From: Pseudorhodobacter turbinis
GTDB taxonomy: Bacteria > Pseudomonadota > Alphaproteobacteria > Rhodobacterales > Rhodobacteraceae
NCBI RefSeq assembly: GCF_005234135.1
Contig: NZ_CP039964.1
Location: 558,001 to 622,000, forward strand
Length of the DNA stretch: 64,000 bases
Reading direction: 5' to 3'
Part shown: positions 1 through 8,642 of the stretch, one piece after another
How positions within the stretch are numbered: position 1 is the stretch's first letter
How the letters are laid out: every line of letters begins with the position of its first letter
Notes under the pieces: generated by a model
Databases searched by the model: none
The model's input: the letters and a program-made list of their open reading frames with translations, nothing else
What the model was told of the DNA's origin: nothing
Position numbers and translations under genes: made by a program

Positions 1-2853
1 GGCGATACGCTGGCCTCGGCACTGCTGGCAAATGACCAGATGCTGGTGGGACGCTCGTTCAAATATCACCGCCCGCGCGGCATCATGGCCGCAGGCCCCG
101 AAGAGCCGAACGCGCTTGTGAACCTTGGCCATGGCGACCGCGTGGAACCCAACCAGCGCAGCACCACGACCGAGCTTTTCGCGGGCCTTATTGCGCACAG
201 CCAGAACCACTGGCCCAGCCTTGAATATGATGTGGGCGTTGTGAACAGCTATGTCTCGCGGTTCTTGCCTGCGGGGTTTTACTACAAGACCTTCATGCAG
301 CCGCGCGCGGCGTGGAAACATCTGTTTGAACCCATCATCCGCCAATCTGCAGGCTTGGGGCCTGCGCCCAAAAGCCCCGATCCTGACCGTTATGAATATG
401 TTTACGGCTTTTGCGATCTGCTAATCATCGGCGGCGGTATTGCCGGCCTGCAAGCGGCGCTGACGGCGGGGCAGGCCGGTAAACGCGTGATGTTGATCGA
501 GCAAAACCCGCATTGGGGTGGCCGCGCTGTTGTCGATGGCGATGTGGTTGAGGAAGAACCCGCCGAGGACTGGGTGAAATCCGCGATTGACGCGTTGGCG
601 ACGATGAAAAACGTGACGCTGCGGACGCGCTGCATGGGCGCGGGCGTTTATGACCACGGCTATGTGCTGGCGAATGAGCGTGTTGCCGATCACACGCCCG
701 GTGACGGGCGCCCCAAACAGCGGCTTTGGCGCATTCGGGCGGGGCATATCATCACCGCGACGGGCGCAATTGAACGCCCGCTGTCTTTTGCGGGCAATGA
801 TATTCCGGGCGTGATGCTGGCAGGGGCGCTGCGCGATTATCTGGTGAACTACGGTGTCTCTGCGGGCGATCGGACGGTGATCGTTACCAATAACGACGAT
901 GCCTATATCACCGCGATTGCGCTGGCAGAGGCCGGGCTTGCCGTGCCTGCCATCCTCGATGCGCGCCCCGAGGTGACAGGCGGCTTGCCCGCGCGTGCCC
1001 GCGCTTTGGGTATCCGCATAGAGGCTGGCCGCGCCATCGCCCGCGTCAAGGGCGGCAAGCGTGTGACCGGCGTGCAGGTGTGCTTGCAGGTCGGAGAGGG
1101 TGCCGTGCTGGAAGATATCGCCTGCGATGCGGTTGCGATGTCAGGCGGCTGGTCGCCGGTGGTGCACCTGTGGTCGCATTGCGGCGGCAAGCTGACATGG
1201 TCGGATCATATCTCGGCCTTTATCCCCGATGCCACGCGCCCTCCGATTACCTATGATGGATCTGCGATGGTCTCGGTGGTCGGGGCCGCTGCCGGAATTT
1301 ACCGCACGCAAGATATCATAACTTCGGCGGGGGCGGTGGAAAATACGCCGCCGGTACCGCCGGTTTGGGTCATGCCGCAGGGTGCGCCTATCGCGCTGCG
1401 ATCTAAAATGTGGTTGGATTATCAGAATGACGTTAAAGTTTCCGACGTGCAATTGGCCGCGCGCGAGGGCTATGAGAGCGTTGAACACACCAAAAGATAT
1501 ACCACCTTGGGGATGGCAACAGATCAAGGAAAGTTAAGTAATATAAATGGCTTGGGTGTTCTTTCTGATGCTTTGGGTGAAGAGGTCCCTCGCGTTGGCA
1601 CCACGACTTTCAGGCCGCCCTATACGCCCGTGACCATCGGCGCACTGACAGGTGAGGCGCGGGGTGATTTATTCCAACCTTTGCGCCGCACGCCGATGCA
1701 CGCTTGGCATGAGGCAAACGGCGTTTACTGGGAACCCGTGGGCCATTGGCGCAGGCCTTATTGCTATCCGCGCAATGGTGAAACCCACGCGCAGGCGGTC
1801 CATCGCGAGGTGATGAACACGCGCGAAAATCTGGGGCTGCTGGATGCGTCGACCCTTGGCAAGATCATCGTCAAAGGGCCGGATGCGGGGCGGTTCCTCG
1901 ATATGATGTACACCAATATGATGTCGACGTTGCCGATTGGAAAATGCCGCTATGGCCTGATGTGCGATGAGCAAGGGTTCTTGTTGGATGACGGTGTGGT
2001 TGCGCGGATCGATGAGGAAACCTGGCTGTGCCACACCACCAGCGGCGGCGCCGACCGGATCCACGGCTGGATGGAAGATTGGCTGCAATGTGAGTGGTGG
2101 GACTGGAAGGTCTATACCGCCAATGTGACCGAGCAATATGCCCAGGTCGCCGTTGTTGGCCCCAATGCGCGCAAGCTGTTGGAAAAGCTGGGCGGGATGG
2201 ATGTCTCCAAAGAGGCGCTGCCCTTTATGCAATGGGCGGATGGCACGCTTGGCGGCTTTGCGGTGCGGGTCTACCGGATCAGTTTCTCGGGGGAGCTGTC
2301 CTATGAGATCGCGATTCCGGCCAGCCACGGCGCGGCCTTCTGGGAGATGCTGCACAAACAGGGGGCCGAGTTCGGCGCCATGGCTTATGGCACCGAATGC
2401 CTGCATATCATGCGGGCCGAAAAGGGCTTTATCATGATCGGGGATGAAACCGACGGCACAGTGACGCCGCTGGATCTGGGCCTGTCCTGGGCGGTTTCCA
2501 AGAAGAAGACCGATTTTCTGGGCAAACGTGGGATGGCGCGATCGCATCTGGCCGATCCGGATCGCTGGAAGCTGGTAGGGCTGGAAACGCTTGATGGATC
2601 TGTGATACCGGATGGGGCTTATGCGGTGGTTGACGGGGTGAATGCCAATGGGCAAAGAAACGTAGAAGGTCGTGTAACATCAACATATTATAGCCCGACC
2701 TTAAAGCGCGGTATCGCCATGGGGTTGATCAAACACGGACCAGACCGAATGGGTGAGGTTGTCACCTTCAATAAAGTCGACGGCGGCACCATCGCGGCCA
2801 AGATTGTTGATGCGGTGTTCTTTGACAAAGCAGGGGAGAAAGGCAATGCATGA
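1..2853 (+). CDS. soxA: Sarcosine oxidase alpha subunit, 5' partial
   Basis: The large subunit of heterotetrameric sarcosine oxidase, which oxidatively demethylates sarcosine to glycine and passes the one-carbon unit to tetrahydrofolate. The reading frame is open from the first base, so the start lies upstream; 950 codons are visible against about 1000 in the family. The visible N-terminus carries the family stretch VGRSFKYHRPRG. A dinucleotide-binding glycine motif (IIGGGIAG) lies near nt 421-445, and the C-terminal third from about nt 1690 is a GcvT-like folate-binding domain. It overlaps soxG by 8 nt. Short AT-richer patches near nt 1480-1570 and 2640-2720 interrupt an otherwise GC-rich gene. 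The beta and delta genes (soxB, soxD) are presumably upstream and outside the window. Confidence 0.95.
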   Translation, partial: GDTLASALLANDQMLVGRSFKYHRPRGIMAAGPEEPNALVNLGHGDRVEPNQRSTTTELFAGLIAHSQNHWPSLEYDVGVVNSYVSRFLPAGFYYKTFMQPRAAWKHLFEPIIRQSAGLGPAPKSPDPDRYEYVYGFCDLLIIGGGIAGLQAALTAGQAGKRVMLIEQNPHWGGRAVVDGDVVEEEPAEDWVKSAIDALATMKNVTLRTRCMGAGVYDHGYVLANERVADHTPGDGRPKQRLWRIRAGHIITATGAIERPLSFAGNDIPGVMLAGALRDYLVNYGVSAGDRTVIVTNNDDAYITAIALAEAGLAVPAILDARPEVTGGLPARARALGIRIEAGRAIARVKGGKRVTGVQVCLQVGEGAVLEDIACDAVAMSGGWSPVVHLWSHCGGKLTWSDHISAFIPDATRPPITYDGSAMVSVVGAAAGIYRTQDIITSAGAVENTPPVPPVWVMPQGAPIALRSKMWLDYQNDVKVSDVQLAAREGYESVEHTKRYTTLGMATDQGKLSNINGLGVLSDALGEEVPRVGTTTFRPPYTPVTIGALTGEARGDLFQPLRRTPMHAWHEANGVYWEPVGHWRRPYCYPRNGETHAQAVHREVMNTRENLGLLDASTLGKIIVKGPDAGRFLDMMYTNMMSTLPIGKCRYGLMCDEQGFLLDDGVVARIDEETWLCHTTSGGADRIHGWMEDWLQCEWWDWKVYTANVTEQYAQVAVVGPNARKLLEKLGGMDVSKEALPFMQWADGTLGGFAVRVYRISFSGELSYEIAIPASHGAAFWEMLHKQGAEFGAMAYGTECLHIMRAEKGFIMIGDETDGTVTPLDLGLSWAVSKKKTDFLGKRGMARSHLADPDRWKLVGLETLDGSVIPDGAYAVVDGVNANGQRNVEGRVTSTYYSPTLKRGIAMGLIKHGPDRMGEVVTFNKVDGGTIAAKIVDAVFFDKAGEKGNA

Positions 2854-3391
2854 TCCGGTCAGCGCCTTGGGCGGTCAAACATTTGAAGGCTTTGCAAATA
2901 TCCGGGAGATCGGCCCGCTGGGCACGATCAGCCTGCGCTGCAATCTGGCCGAGAAACCCTTGGCTGCAGCGCTAAAAAAGCTGGGGCTGACGGTTCCGGC
3001 ACCACGGCGGATTGTGCAAAAGAACGGGCGCTCTGTTGGGTGGATGTCTCCGGATGAATTGCTGGTGGTCTTGCCTTACGGGGATGTGAGATCTGCATTA
3101 GAAACGTTGCGTAACGCTTTGTCTAAAATTCATTTTATGGCAGAGGACGTCTCTGACGCCCGTGCGGTTTTTCGGATAGAAGGGGAAAAGGCAGATCAAG
3201 TCTTGGCCAAGCTTTGCCCCGTTGATCTGGCCACGCTAGAGACCGGAGAGTTGCGGCGCACCCGTGCAGCACAGGTCGCGGCGGCGCTTTGGGTCGAAGA
3301 TGGTGGGTATACTTTGGTCAGCTTTCGCTCGGTTGCTGGGTATGTGATGGGGCTGTTGTTACATTCCGCAACCAAGGGCGCAGAGATTTAG
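2846..3391 (+). CDS. soxG: Sarcosine oxidase gamma subunit
   Basis: A 181-residue small subunit of the SoxBDAG complex with a GcvT-like fold. The ATG at 2846 lies inside the end of soxA, 8 nt before that gene's stop, and is preceded by GGGAGAAAGG, so the two are translationally coupled. An in-frame ATG further upstream would sit deep in soxA and is rejected. Recognisable family features are the N-terminal LGTISLRCN segment and the central SPDELLVVLP segment. It is the last gene of the sox operon here. The sequence is poorly conserved in this family, so the assignment leans on position behind soxA. Confidence 0.9.
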   Translation: MHDPVSALGGQTFEGFANIREIGPLGTISLRCNLAEKPLAAALKKLGLTVPAPRRIVQKNGRSVGWMSPDELLVVLPYGDVRSALETLRNALSKIHFMAEDVSDARAVFRIEGEKADQVLAKLCPVDLATLETGELRRTRAAQVAAALWVEDGGYTLVSFRSVAGYVMGLLLHSATKGAEI

Positions 3392-3418
3392 GCCCGCCGT
3401 TATTTATTGCGCTGACCC

Positions 3419-3453
3419 TTGACCTTTGGAACCCGAAGGCTCTTATTCGGGTT
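3419..3453 (+). promoter_or_regulatory. Probable sodB promoter with a palindrome over the -10
   Basis: TTGACC (3419-3424) and TTATTC (3443-3448) are 18 nt apart and fit a housekeeping sigma promoter upstream of sodB. A perfect 8-bp inverted repeat, AACCCGAA (3430-3437) and TTCGGGTT (3446-3453), straddles the spacer and -10. Its position suggests an operator, or else a hairpin ending the sox transcript. The binding protein is unknown. Confidence 0.45.
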
Positions 3454-3482
3454 AACAGATGCAACCTCTGAAAGGAAACGCT

Positions 3483-4085
3483 ATGTCTTTTACTCTTCCC
3501 GATCTTCCATATGCCCATGATGCGCTGGCTTCGGCCGGTATGTCCAAGGAAACATTGGAATATCATCACGACCTGCACCACAAGGCCTATGTCGATAACG
3601 GCAACAAGCTGATCGCCGGAACCCAGTGGGAAGGCAAGTCTGTCGAAGATATTATTGTCGGGACTTATCAGGCGGGCTCTACCGCGCAGAACGGGATTTT
3701 CAATAACGCAAGCCAGCATTGGAACCACGCCCAGTTTTGGGAAATGATGGGGCCGGGCAAAGTGGCCATGCCGGGCGAGCTGGAAAAAGCACTGGTTGAA
3801 AGCTTTGGCTCGGTGCAGAAATTCAAGGATGAGTTCGCGGCTGCGGGCGCGGGCCAGTTCGGCTCTGGCTGGGCATGGCTGGTGAAGGCCAAGGATGGCA
3901 GCCTTAAGGTGACCAAGACCGAAAACGGCGTGAACCCGCTGTGCTTTGGTCAGACCGCTTTGTTGGGTTGCGATGTGTGGGAGCATTCCTATTACATCGA
4001 CTTCCGCAACAAGCGCCCTGCCTATCTGACCAACTTCCTTGACAATCTGGTCAACTGGGAAAATGTAGCTTCGCGTCTGAAGTAA
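3483..4085 (+). CDS. sodB: Iron superoxide dismutase
   Basis: A 200-residue Fe/Mn-type superoxide dismutase converting superoxide to oxygen and peroxide in the cytoplasm. Metal-ligand motifs are all visible: the N-terminal HHDLHHKAY histidine cluster, NHAQFW in the middle, and DVWEHSYY near the C-terminus carrying the Asp and His ligands. The ASQHWNH segment, with Gln before WNH, points to the iron type. The ATG at 3483 follows the ribosome site GAAAGGAAACG; the longer frame from 3459 has no ribosome site. It is monocistronic, with a promoter just upstream and a strong terminator after it. Confidence 0.96.
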   Translation: MSFTLPDLPYAHDALASAGMSKETLEYHHDLHHKAYVDNGNKLIAGTQWEGKSVEDIIVGTYQAGSTAQNGIFNNASQHWNHAQFWEMMGPGKVAMPGELEKALVESFGSVQKFKDEFAAAGAGQFGSGWAWLVKAKDGSLKVTKTENGVNPLCFGQTALLGCDVWEHSYYIDFRNKRPAYLTNFLDNLVNWENVASRLK

Positions 4086-4107
4086 CCCGTTTGACGGTAT
4101 TATATTG

Positions 4108-4136
4108 GCCTGCCGGGACCCCTCGGCAGGCTTTTT
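4108..4136 (+). terminator. Rho-independent terminator of sodB
   Basis: Perfect 8-bp stem GCCTGCCG (4108-4115) and CGGCAGGC (4124-4131) followed by five T residues, 23 nt after the sodB stop. Confidence 0.9.
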
Positions 4137-4214
4137 GCTGCGGTCTGTGCGCGCCTATGGCCTTTGCGCAGCACGCGGGATAGATACTGGCACGAATGCC
4201 AAGCGAGAGATAGA

Positions 4215-6041
4215 ATGCGCAACACCGCCACCACCCCCGATCCCGATCAGGTCGAAGCCCCCGCGATGCAAACCATTCGCAGGGTGATCCCCTATCTGTG
4301 GCCCGATGATGCGCCGTGGGTGCGTCGCCGTGTGATGATTGCGCTGTTCTTTTTGATTCTGGCCAAGATCATTTCGGTCTCTACCCCGTTTTTCTACAAG
4401 GCGGCGGTGGATGCGCTTGCGGGTGAGGCGCCCAGCGAAAGTGCGCTGCTGATGTTTGGCGCAGTGGGCCTGACGATTGCTTATGGCATTGCGCGGCTTG
4501 GTGCGGTGGCGTTTGGCGAATTGCGCGATGCGGTGTTTGTGCGCGTGGGGCAGCGGGCCTTGCGCAAGCTGGCACTGGAAACTTTCACCCATATTCACCG
4601 TCTGTCCATGCGCTATCATATCGCGCGCAAAACCGGCGGCCTTAGCCGGATTATCGAGCGTGGCGTCAAGGGTGTGGACTTTTTGCTGCGCTTCATGCTG
4701 TTTTCCATCGGCCCGTTGATCCTTGAACTGTCGATGGTATCGGTCCTGTTTGCGGTGCTGTTTGGCTGGCAATATATGGCCGTGGTGGTGGTGACGATCA
4801 CGCTTTACGTCTCTTTCACGTTCAAGGTGACCGAATGGCGTGTGCAGATCCGGCGCCAGATGAACGATCAGGATACTGATGCCAACCAAAAGGCCATCGA
4901 CAGCCTTTTGAACTTTGAAACCGTGAAATATTTCGGTGCCGAGGAACGCGAGGCAGAGCGCTATGACGGTGCCATGCGCCAATATGAGGCGGCTGCCGTT
5001 AAAACCGGTCAAAGCCTTTCATTTCTGAATGCGGGCCAGTCGCTTATTATCACCACCGGACTTGTGATCGTGATGGTCATGGCTGCGCAGGGCGTGCAGC
5101 AAGATATTCTGACCGTGGGCGATTTCGTTATGGTCAACGCCTATATGATCCAGATCACCATGCCGCTGAATTTCCTTGGCTCGGTCTACCGCGAGATCCG
5201 CCAGTCGCTGGTGGATATGGGGGGCATGTTTGCGCTGCTGGGCCAGCCGGCCGAGGTGAAGGATAAGCCCGACGCGCCTGATCTTCAGGTCAAGGGGGGC
5301 GAGGTCGTCTTTGACAATGTGAAATTTGCCTATCATCCGGATCGGGCCATCCTGAAGGGGGTGTCCTTTAGGGTCGCACCGGGGCAGCGGATTGCGCTTG
5401 TCGGGCCGTCTGGTTCGGGGAAATCAACCATCGGGCGGCTGTTGTTCCGCTTTTATGATGTGGTGGATGGCGGGGTGCGTATCGACGGGCAAGACCTGCG
5501 CGATGTGACCCAAGACAGCCTGCATGCGCAAATCGGTGTGGTGCCGCAAGATACGGTGCTGTTCAACGACAGCGTGCGCTACAACATCGCCTACGGTCGC
5601 CCCAACGCCACGGACGCCGAGGTAGAGGCCGCAGCCCGCGCCGCCAAGATCCATGACTTCATCCTGTCGCTCCCCGAGGGCTATGAGACCCCTGTGGGCG
5701 AACGGGGCCTGAAACTGTCAGGCGGGGAAAAGCAGCGCGTGGGCATTGCGCGCACCTTGCTGAAAAACCCGCCGATCCTGCTGCTGGATGAGGCGACCTC
5801 GGCGCTGGATACCCAGACAGAGCGTGACATTCAGGATAGCCTTCTGGCGATGGGCGAGGGGCGTAGCGTGATCACCATTGCGCACCGTCTTTCCACCATT
5901 GCCGATGCCGATCAGATAATCGTGCTGGAGGCGGGCGAGATTGTCGAGCAAGGCACCCATGACCAGCTTTTGGCCAATGGCGGACGCTATTCGGCGATGT
6001 GGGCGCGCCAATCGTCTGAGGAAGAGGACGTAGCAGGTTAA
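4215..6041 (+). CDS. Atm1/HMT1-type ABC exporter (fused permease-ATPase)
   Basis: A 608-residue half-transporter with an N-terminal six-helix membrane domain (about residues 45-340) and a C-terminal ATPase. Walker A is GPSGSGKST, the signature is LSGGEKQRVG and Walker B is ILLLDEATSAL. Wording such as VKYFGAEEREAERYDGAM and DMGGMFALL is typical of the Atm1/HMT1 class, which exports glutathione-linked sulfur or metal species in mitochondria and alphaproteobacteria. The ATG at 4215 follows GCGAGAGATAG; the earlier ATG at 4164 adds 17 unconserved residues. Its stop overlaps the stop of convergent urtE. The substrate cannot be read from sequence. Confidence 0.88.
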   Translation: MRNTATTPDPDQVEAPAMQTIRRVIPYLWPDDAPWVRRRVMIALFFLILAKIISVSTPFFYKAAVDALAGEAPSESALLMFGAVGLTIAYGIARLGAVAFGELRDAVFVRVGQRALRKLALETFTHIHRLSMRYHIARKTGGLSRIIERGVKGVDFLLRFMLFSIGPLILELSMVSVLFAVLFGWQYMAVVVVTITLYVSFTFKVTEWRVQIRRQMNDQDTDANQKAIDSLLNFETVKYFGAEEREAERYDGAMRQYEAAAVKTGQSLSFLNAGQSLIITTGLVIVMVMAAQGVQQDILTVGDFVMVNAYMIQITMPLNFLGSVYREIRQSLVDMGGMFALLGQPAEVKDKPDAPDLQVKGGEVVFDNVKFAYHPDRAILKGVSFRVAPGQRIALVGPSGSGKSTIGRLLFRFYDVVDGGVRIDGQDLRDVTQDSLHAQIGVVPQDTVLFNDSVRYNIAYGRPNATDAEVEAAARAAKIHDFILSLPEGYETPVGERGLKLSGGEKQRVGIARTLLKNPPILLLDEATSALDTQTERDIQDSLLAMGEGRSVITIAHRLSTIADADQIIVLEAGEIVEQGTHDQLLANGGRYSAMWARQSSEEEDVAG

Positions 6042-6733
6042 AGCGCCAGATCATCCACCAGCATTGCCTTTGAATAGGCGGCTTTTTCGGCGCGGCGCTT
6101 AATGCGCCCGCCTTCCATCACCACAAAGCTGTCGCCCAGCCCATGGGCGAAATCGGCGTTCTGTTCCACCAGAACAATCGCCATATCGCCCCTTGTGCGG
6201 AGCAGGCCAAGCGCATCTCCGATCTGTTGGATGACATTGGGCTGAATGCCCTCGGTCGGCTCATCCAGAAGCAGAACCCGGGGGCGGGTAATCAAGGCAC
6301 GCGCAATGGAAAGCTGTTGCTGCTGGCCACCTGACAGGTCACCCCCCCGCCGCGATCGCATATCTTTCAGCACCGGAAACAGATCGAAAATCTCATCGGG
6401 GATGTGATGTTCGGATTTCGGCAGGCAGGCAAAGCCGGTTTCAAGGTTTTCCTGCACGCTCATCAAGGCAAAGACCTCTCGGCCTTGTGGCACATAGGCG
6501 ATGCCCGCCTGCGCCGCATCATAGGCCGAAGAAAGCACCACCGCATCACCTGAAACCGCAACCGTTCCGCCCGCGGCAGGATGACGCCCCGCAATCGCTT
6601 TGAGCAGGCTGGTTTTGCCCACACCGTTATTGCCGATCACGGTGGTGATCCGGCCCGGGTCTGCCGCCAGGGATATCCCGTAAAGGATCTGGCTTTGCCC
6701 GTAAAACAGGTCGAGATTTTTAACGTCAAGCAT
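6038..6733 (-). CDS. urtE: Urea ABC transporter ATP-binding protein UrtE
   Basis: A 231-residue cytoplasmic ATPase of the high-affinity urea importer, of the branched-chain amino acid (LivF) class. The start MLDVKNLDLFYGQSQIL is typical of UrtE. Walker A is GNNGVGKTS, the signature is LSGGQQQQLS, and Walker B is VLLLDEPTEGIQPN, where EGIQPN is a UrtE/LivF hallmark. It overlaps urtD by 8 nt and is the last gene of urtABCDE. Its stop overlaps that of the convergent ABC exporter, leaving no room for a terminator between them. Confidence 0.95.
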   Translation of the reverse strand: MLDVKNLDLFYGQSQILYGISLAADPGRITTVIGNNGVGKTSLLKAIAGRHPAAGGTVAVSGDAVVLSSAYDAAQAGIAYVPQGREVFALMSVQENLETGFACLPKSEHHIPDEIFDLFPVLKDMRSRRGGDLSGGQQQQLSIARALITRPRVLLLDEPTEGIQPNVIQQIGDALGLLRTRGDMAIVLVEQNADFAHGLGDSFVVMEGGRIKRRAEKAAYSKAMLVDDLAL

Positions 6734-7475
6734 CAGTGCGCCCCAGATAAACCTCGATCACCCGAGGGTTTGATGTCACATGGTCAAGGCTGCCTTCGGC
6801 CAGCACGGACCCCTCATGCAGGACCGTGACCTTGCAATCCAACCGGCGGACAAATTCCATATCATGTTCGACCACCACAACCGCACGGGTTTGCGCGGCA
6901 CGTCTCAGGATATCGGTGGTTTTCTCACGTTCCTCGACGGTCATGCCGGCGGCGGGTTCATCGACCAACAGCAGGCGCGGCTCTTGCGCCAATAACATCC
7001 CGATTTCCAGCCATTGTTTTTGCCCGTGGCTGAGTTCCCCCGCAAGCCGCGTCAAGCTGTCGGCCAGCCCGATTTCCTCGGCGACGGCCTCAATCTTACG
7101 GGCGTTTTCGGCCGTTTTGCTGTGCATCAAGACCGCAAAGGGCCCGCGCGGGTTTTTCAACGCCATGGCCAGGTTTTGCCGCACGGTTTGCGCCTCGAAC
7201 ACGGTGGGTTTTTGAAACTTGCGCCCGATCCCTTCCATCGCAATCCGGCTTTCGGACATGCCCAGCAAAGAGATATTCATATCCCCCCAGATCACCGAAC
7301 CTTCATCCGGTTTGGTCTTGCCGGTCACGATGTCCATAAAGGTGGTCTTGCCCGCCCCGTTCGGCCCGATGATGGCGCGCAATTCGGTCTTGCCAAAGTT
7401 GATCGACAGATTGTTGATGGCGCGAAACCCGTCAAAGCTGACCGAGACGCCGTCCACTTCCAAAAGCATGCTCAT
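6726..7475 (-). CDS. urtD: Urea ABC transporter ATP-binding protein UrtD
   Basis: A 249-residue ATPase of the LivG class that pairs with UrtE. It has Walker A GPNGAGKTT, the signature LSHGQKQWLE (His in place of the usual Gly, common in LivG-type proteins) and Walker B LLLVDEPAAGM. The start codon overlaps the urtC stop in a TCAT/ATGA arrangement at 7472-7475, so it is coupled to urtC. A second in-frame ATG two codons on would give MLLEVDG; either start is possible. Confidence 0.95.
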   Translation of the reverse strand: MSMLLEVDGVSVSFDGFRAINNLSINFGKTELRAIIGPNGAGKTTFMDIVTGKTKPDEGSVIWGDMNISLLGMSESRIAMEGIGRKFQKPTVFEAQTVRQNLAMALKNPRGPFAVLMHSKTAENARKIEAVAEEIGLADSLTRLAGELSHGQKQWLEIGMLLAQEPRLLLVDEPAAGMTVEEREKTTDILRRAAQTRAVVVVEHDMEFVRRLDCKVTVLHEGSVLAEGSLDHVTSNPRVIEVYLGRTDA

Positions 7476-8638
7476 TGCGGTTTCCTTACCAGATAATCAA
7501 ACAGACCCCCGATGCCCTTGGGAAAGAACAAGGTGACGGCGACAAAGCTGAAGCCAAGCAGCACCAGCCACCAATCGGTCCAGTTCACGGTATAAAAGCC
7601 AAGGTTGATATTCGGCGCGCCACCGCCAGTGAACCAGCTTGAAAGCAACGAGACCAGCGCCGCGCCAATGACCGCACCATACAAACGCCCACGCCCGCCA
7701 ATGGCCACCCAAACCGCCAGATAGATCGATGCGATGGGCGCGACCTCACCGGGGTTTATGATCCCCGCCTGCGGATAATAAAGCGCGCCCGCGATGCCGG
7801 AAACAATGGCCGTGATGGTAAAGATAAACAGCTTATAGCTCTCGACGTGATAGCCCAGAAAACGCACGCGCGCCTCATTATCGCGGATGCCTTTGACCAC
7901 GCTGCCCATCTTGCCCGACACGACCCAGGCAAAGAAAACATAGCCCGCCGCCAGCGCAAGACTCGATGCCAGAAAGAAAGCGATGGAGAGGGTCGCCTGC
8001 GAGGTCGCCTCGAACCCCGGAATATTCTGCAACCCCGAAAGCCCGTTATTGCCGCGCAACCCGCTGTCATTTTGAAACAGATAAAGCGAGAGCGCCAATG
8101 TCATCGCTTGGGTCAGGATCGACAGGTAAACCCCGGTGACGCGGCTGCGAAATGCCAGCCAGCCAAACACCAAGGCCAGCAAGCCGGGGATCAGCACCAC
8201 CATCAGCAGTTGCAGGAAAAGGCTGTCGGCAAAGGACCAGATCATCGGAAAATCCGAAGAGCCCACAACGCCAAAGATCTGGTTGCCGATCGCGTCAGAG
8301 ATCTCTTGCGGGGTGGGGGGGATGACCTGCGTCGAGAGGCTCTCCAGCACGATCCCTTCGGTGCGCGCATACATCAGCCACATGCCAACGGCATAGCCGC
8401 CGATCCCGAAAAAGGCGAAATGCCCAAGGCTGAGGATACCGCAATAGCCCCAGACAACATCCATCGCGATGGCGATCAGACACAGGCACAGCATTTTGCC
8501 CAGAACCTTGACAAAGGAGGTGGAAATCAAACCGACACCGGTGACCTCTGACAAGGCAGTCACGCCAATGGTGAACAGACCAAGCGTCAGCAGAAACCAC
8601 AGAACCGAAGGATTTTGTGCGATAAAGGTGTTTTTCAT
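7472..8638 (-). CDS. urtC: Urea ABC transporter permease UrtC
   Basis: A 388-residue inner-membrane permease of the LivM class. Hydrophobic helices run through most of the protein. Typical segments include YCGILSLGHFAFFGIGGYA, RVRFLGYHVESYKLF and GGRGRLYGAVIGA. The ATG at 8638 gives MKNTFIAQNP; the longer frame to 8674 would run back into urtB. It lies 4 nt after urtB and overlaps urtD by 4 nt. With UrtB it forms the membrane channel for urea. Confidence 0.94.
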   Translation of the reverse strand: MKNTFIAQNPSVLWFLLTLGLFTIGVTALSEVTGVGLISTSFVKVLGKMLCLCLIAIAMDVVWGYCGILSLGHFAFFGIGGYAVGMWLMYARTEGIVLESLSTQVIPPTPQEISDAIGNQIFGVVGSSDFPMIWSFADSLFLQLLMVVLIPGLLALVFGWLAFRSRVTGVYLSILTQAMTLALSLYLFQNDSGLRGNNGLSGLQNIPGFEATSQATLSIAFFLASSLALAAGYVFFAWVVSGKMGSVVKGIRDNEARVRFLGYHVESYKLFIFTITAIVSGIAGALYYPQAGIINPGEVAPIASIYLAVWVAIGGRGRLYGAVIGAALVSLLSSWFTGGGAPNINLGFYTVNWTDWWLVLLGFSFVAVTLFFPKGIGGLFDYLVRKPQ

Positions 8639-8642
8639 GGGC

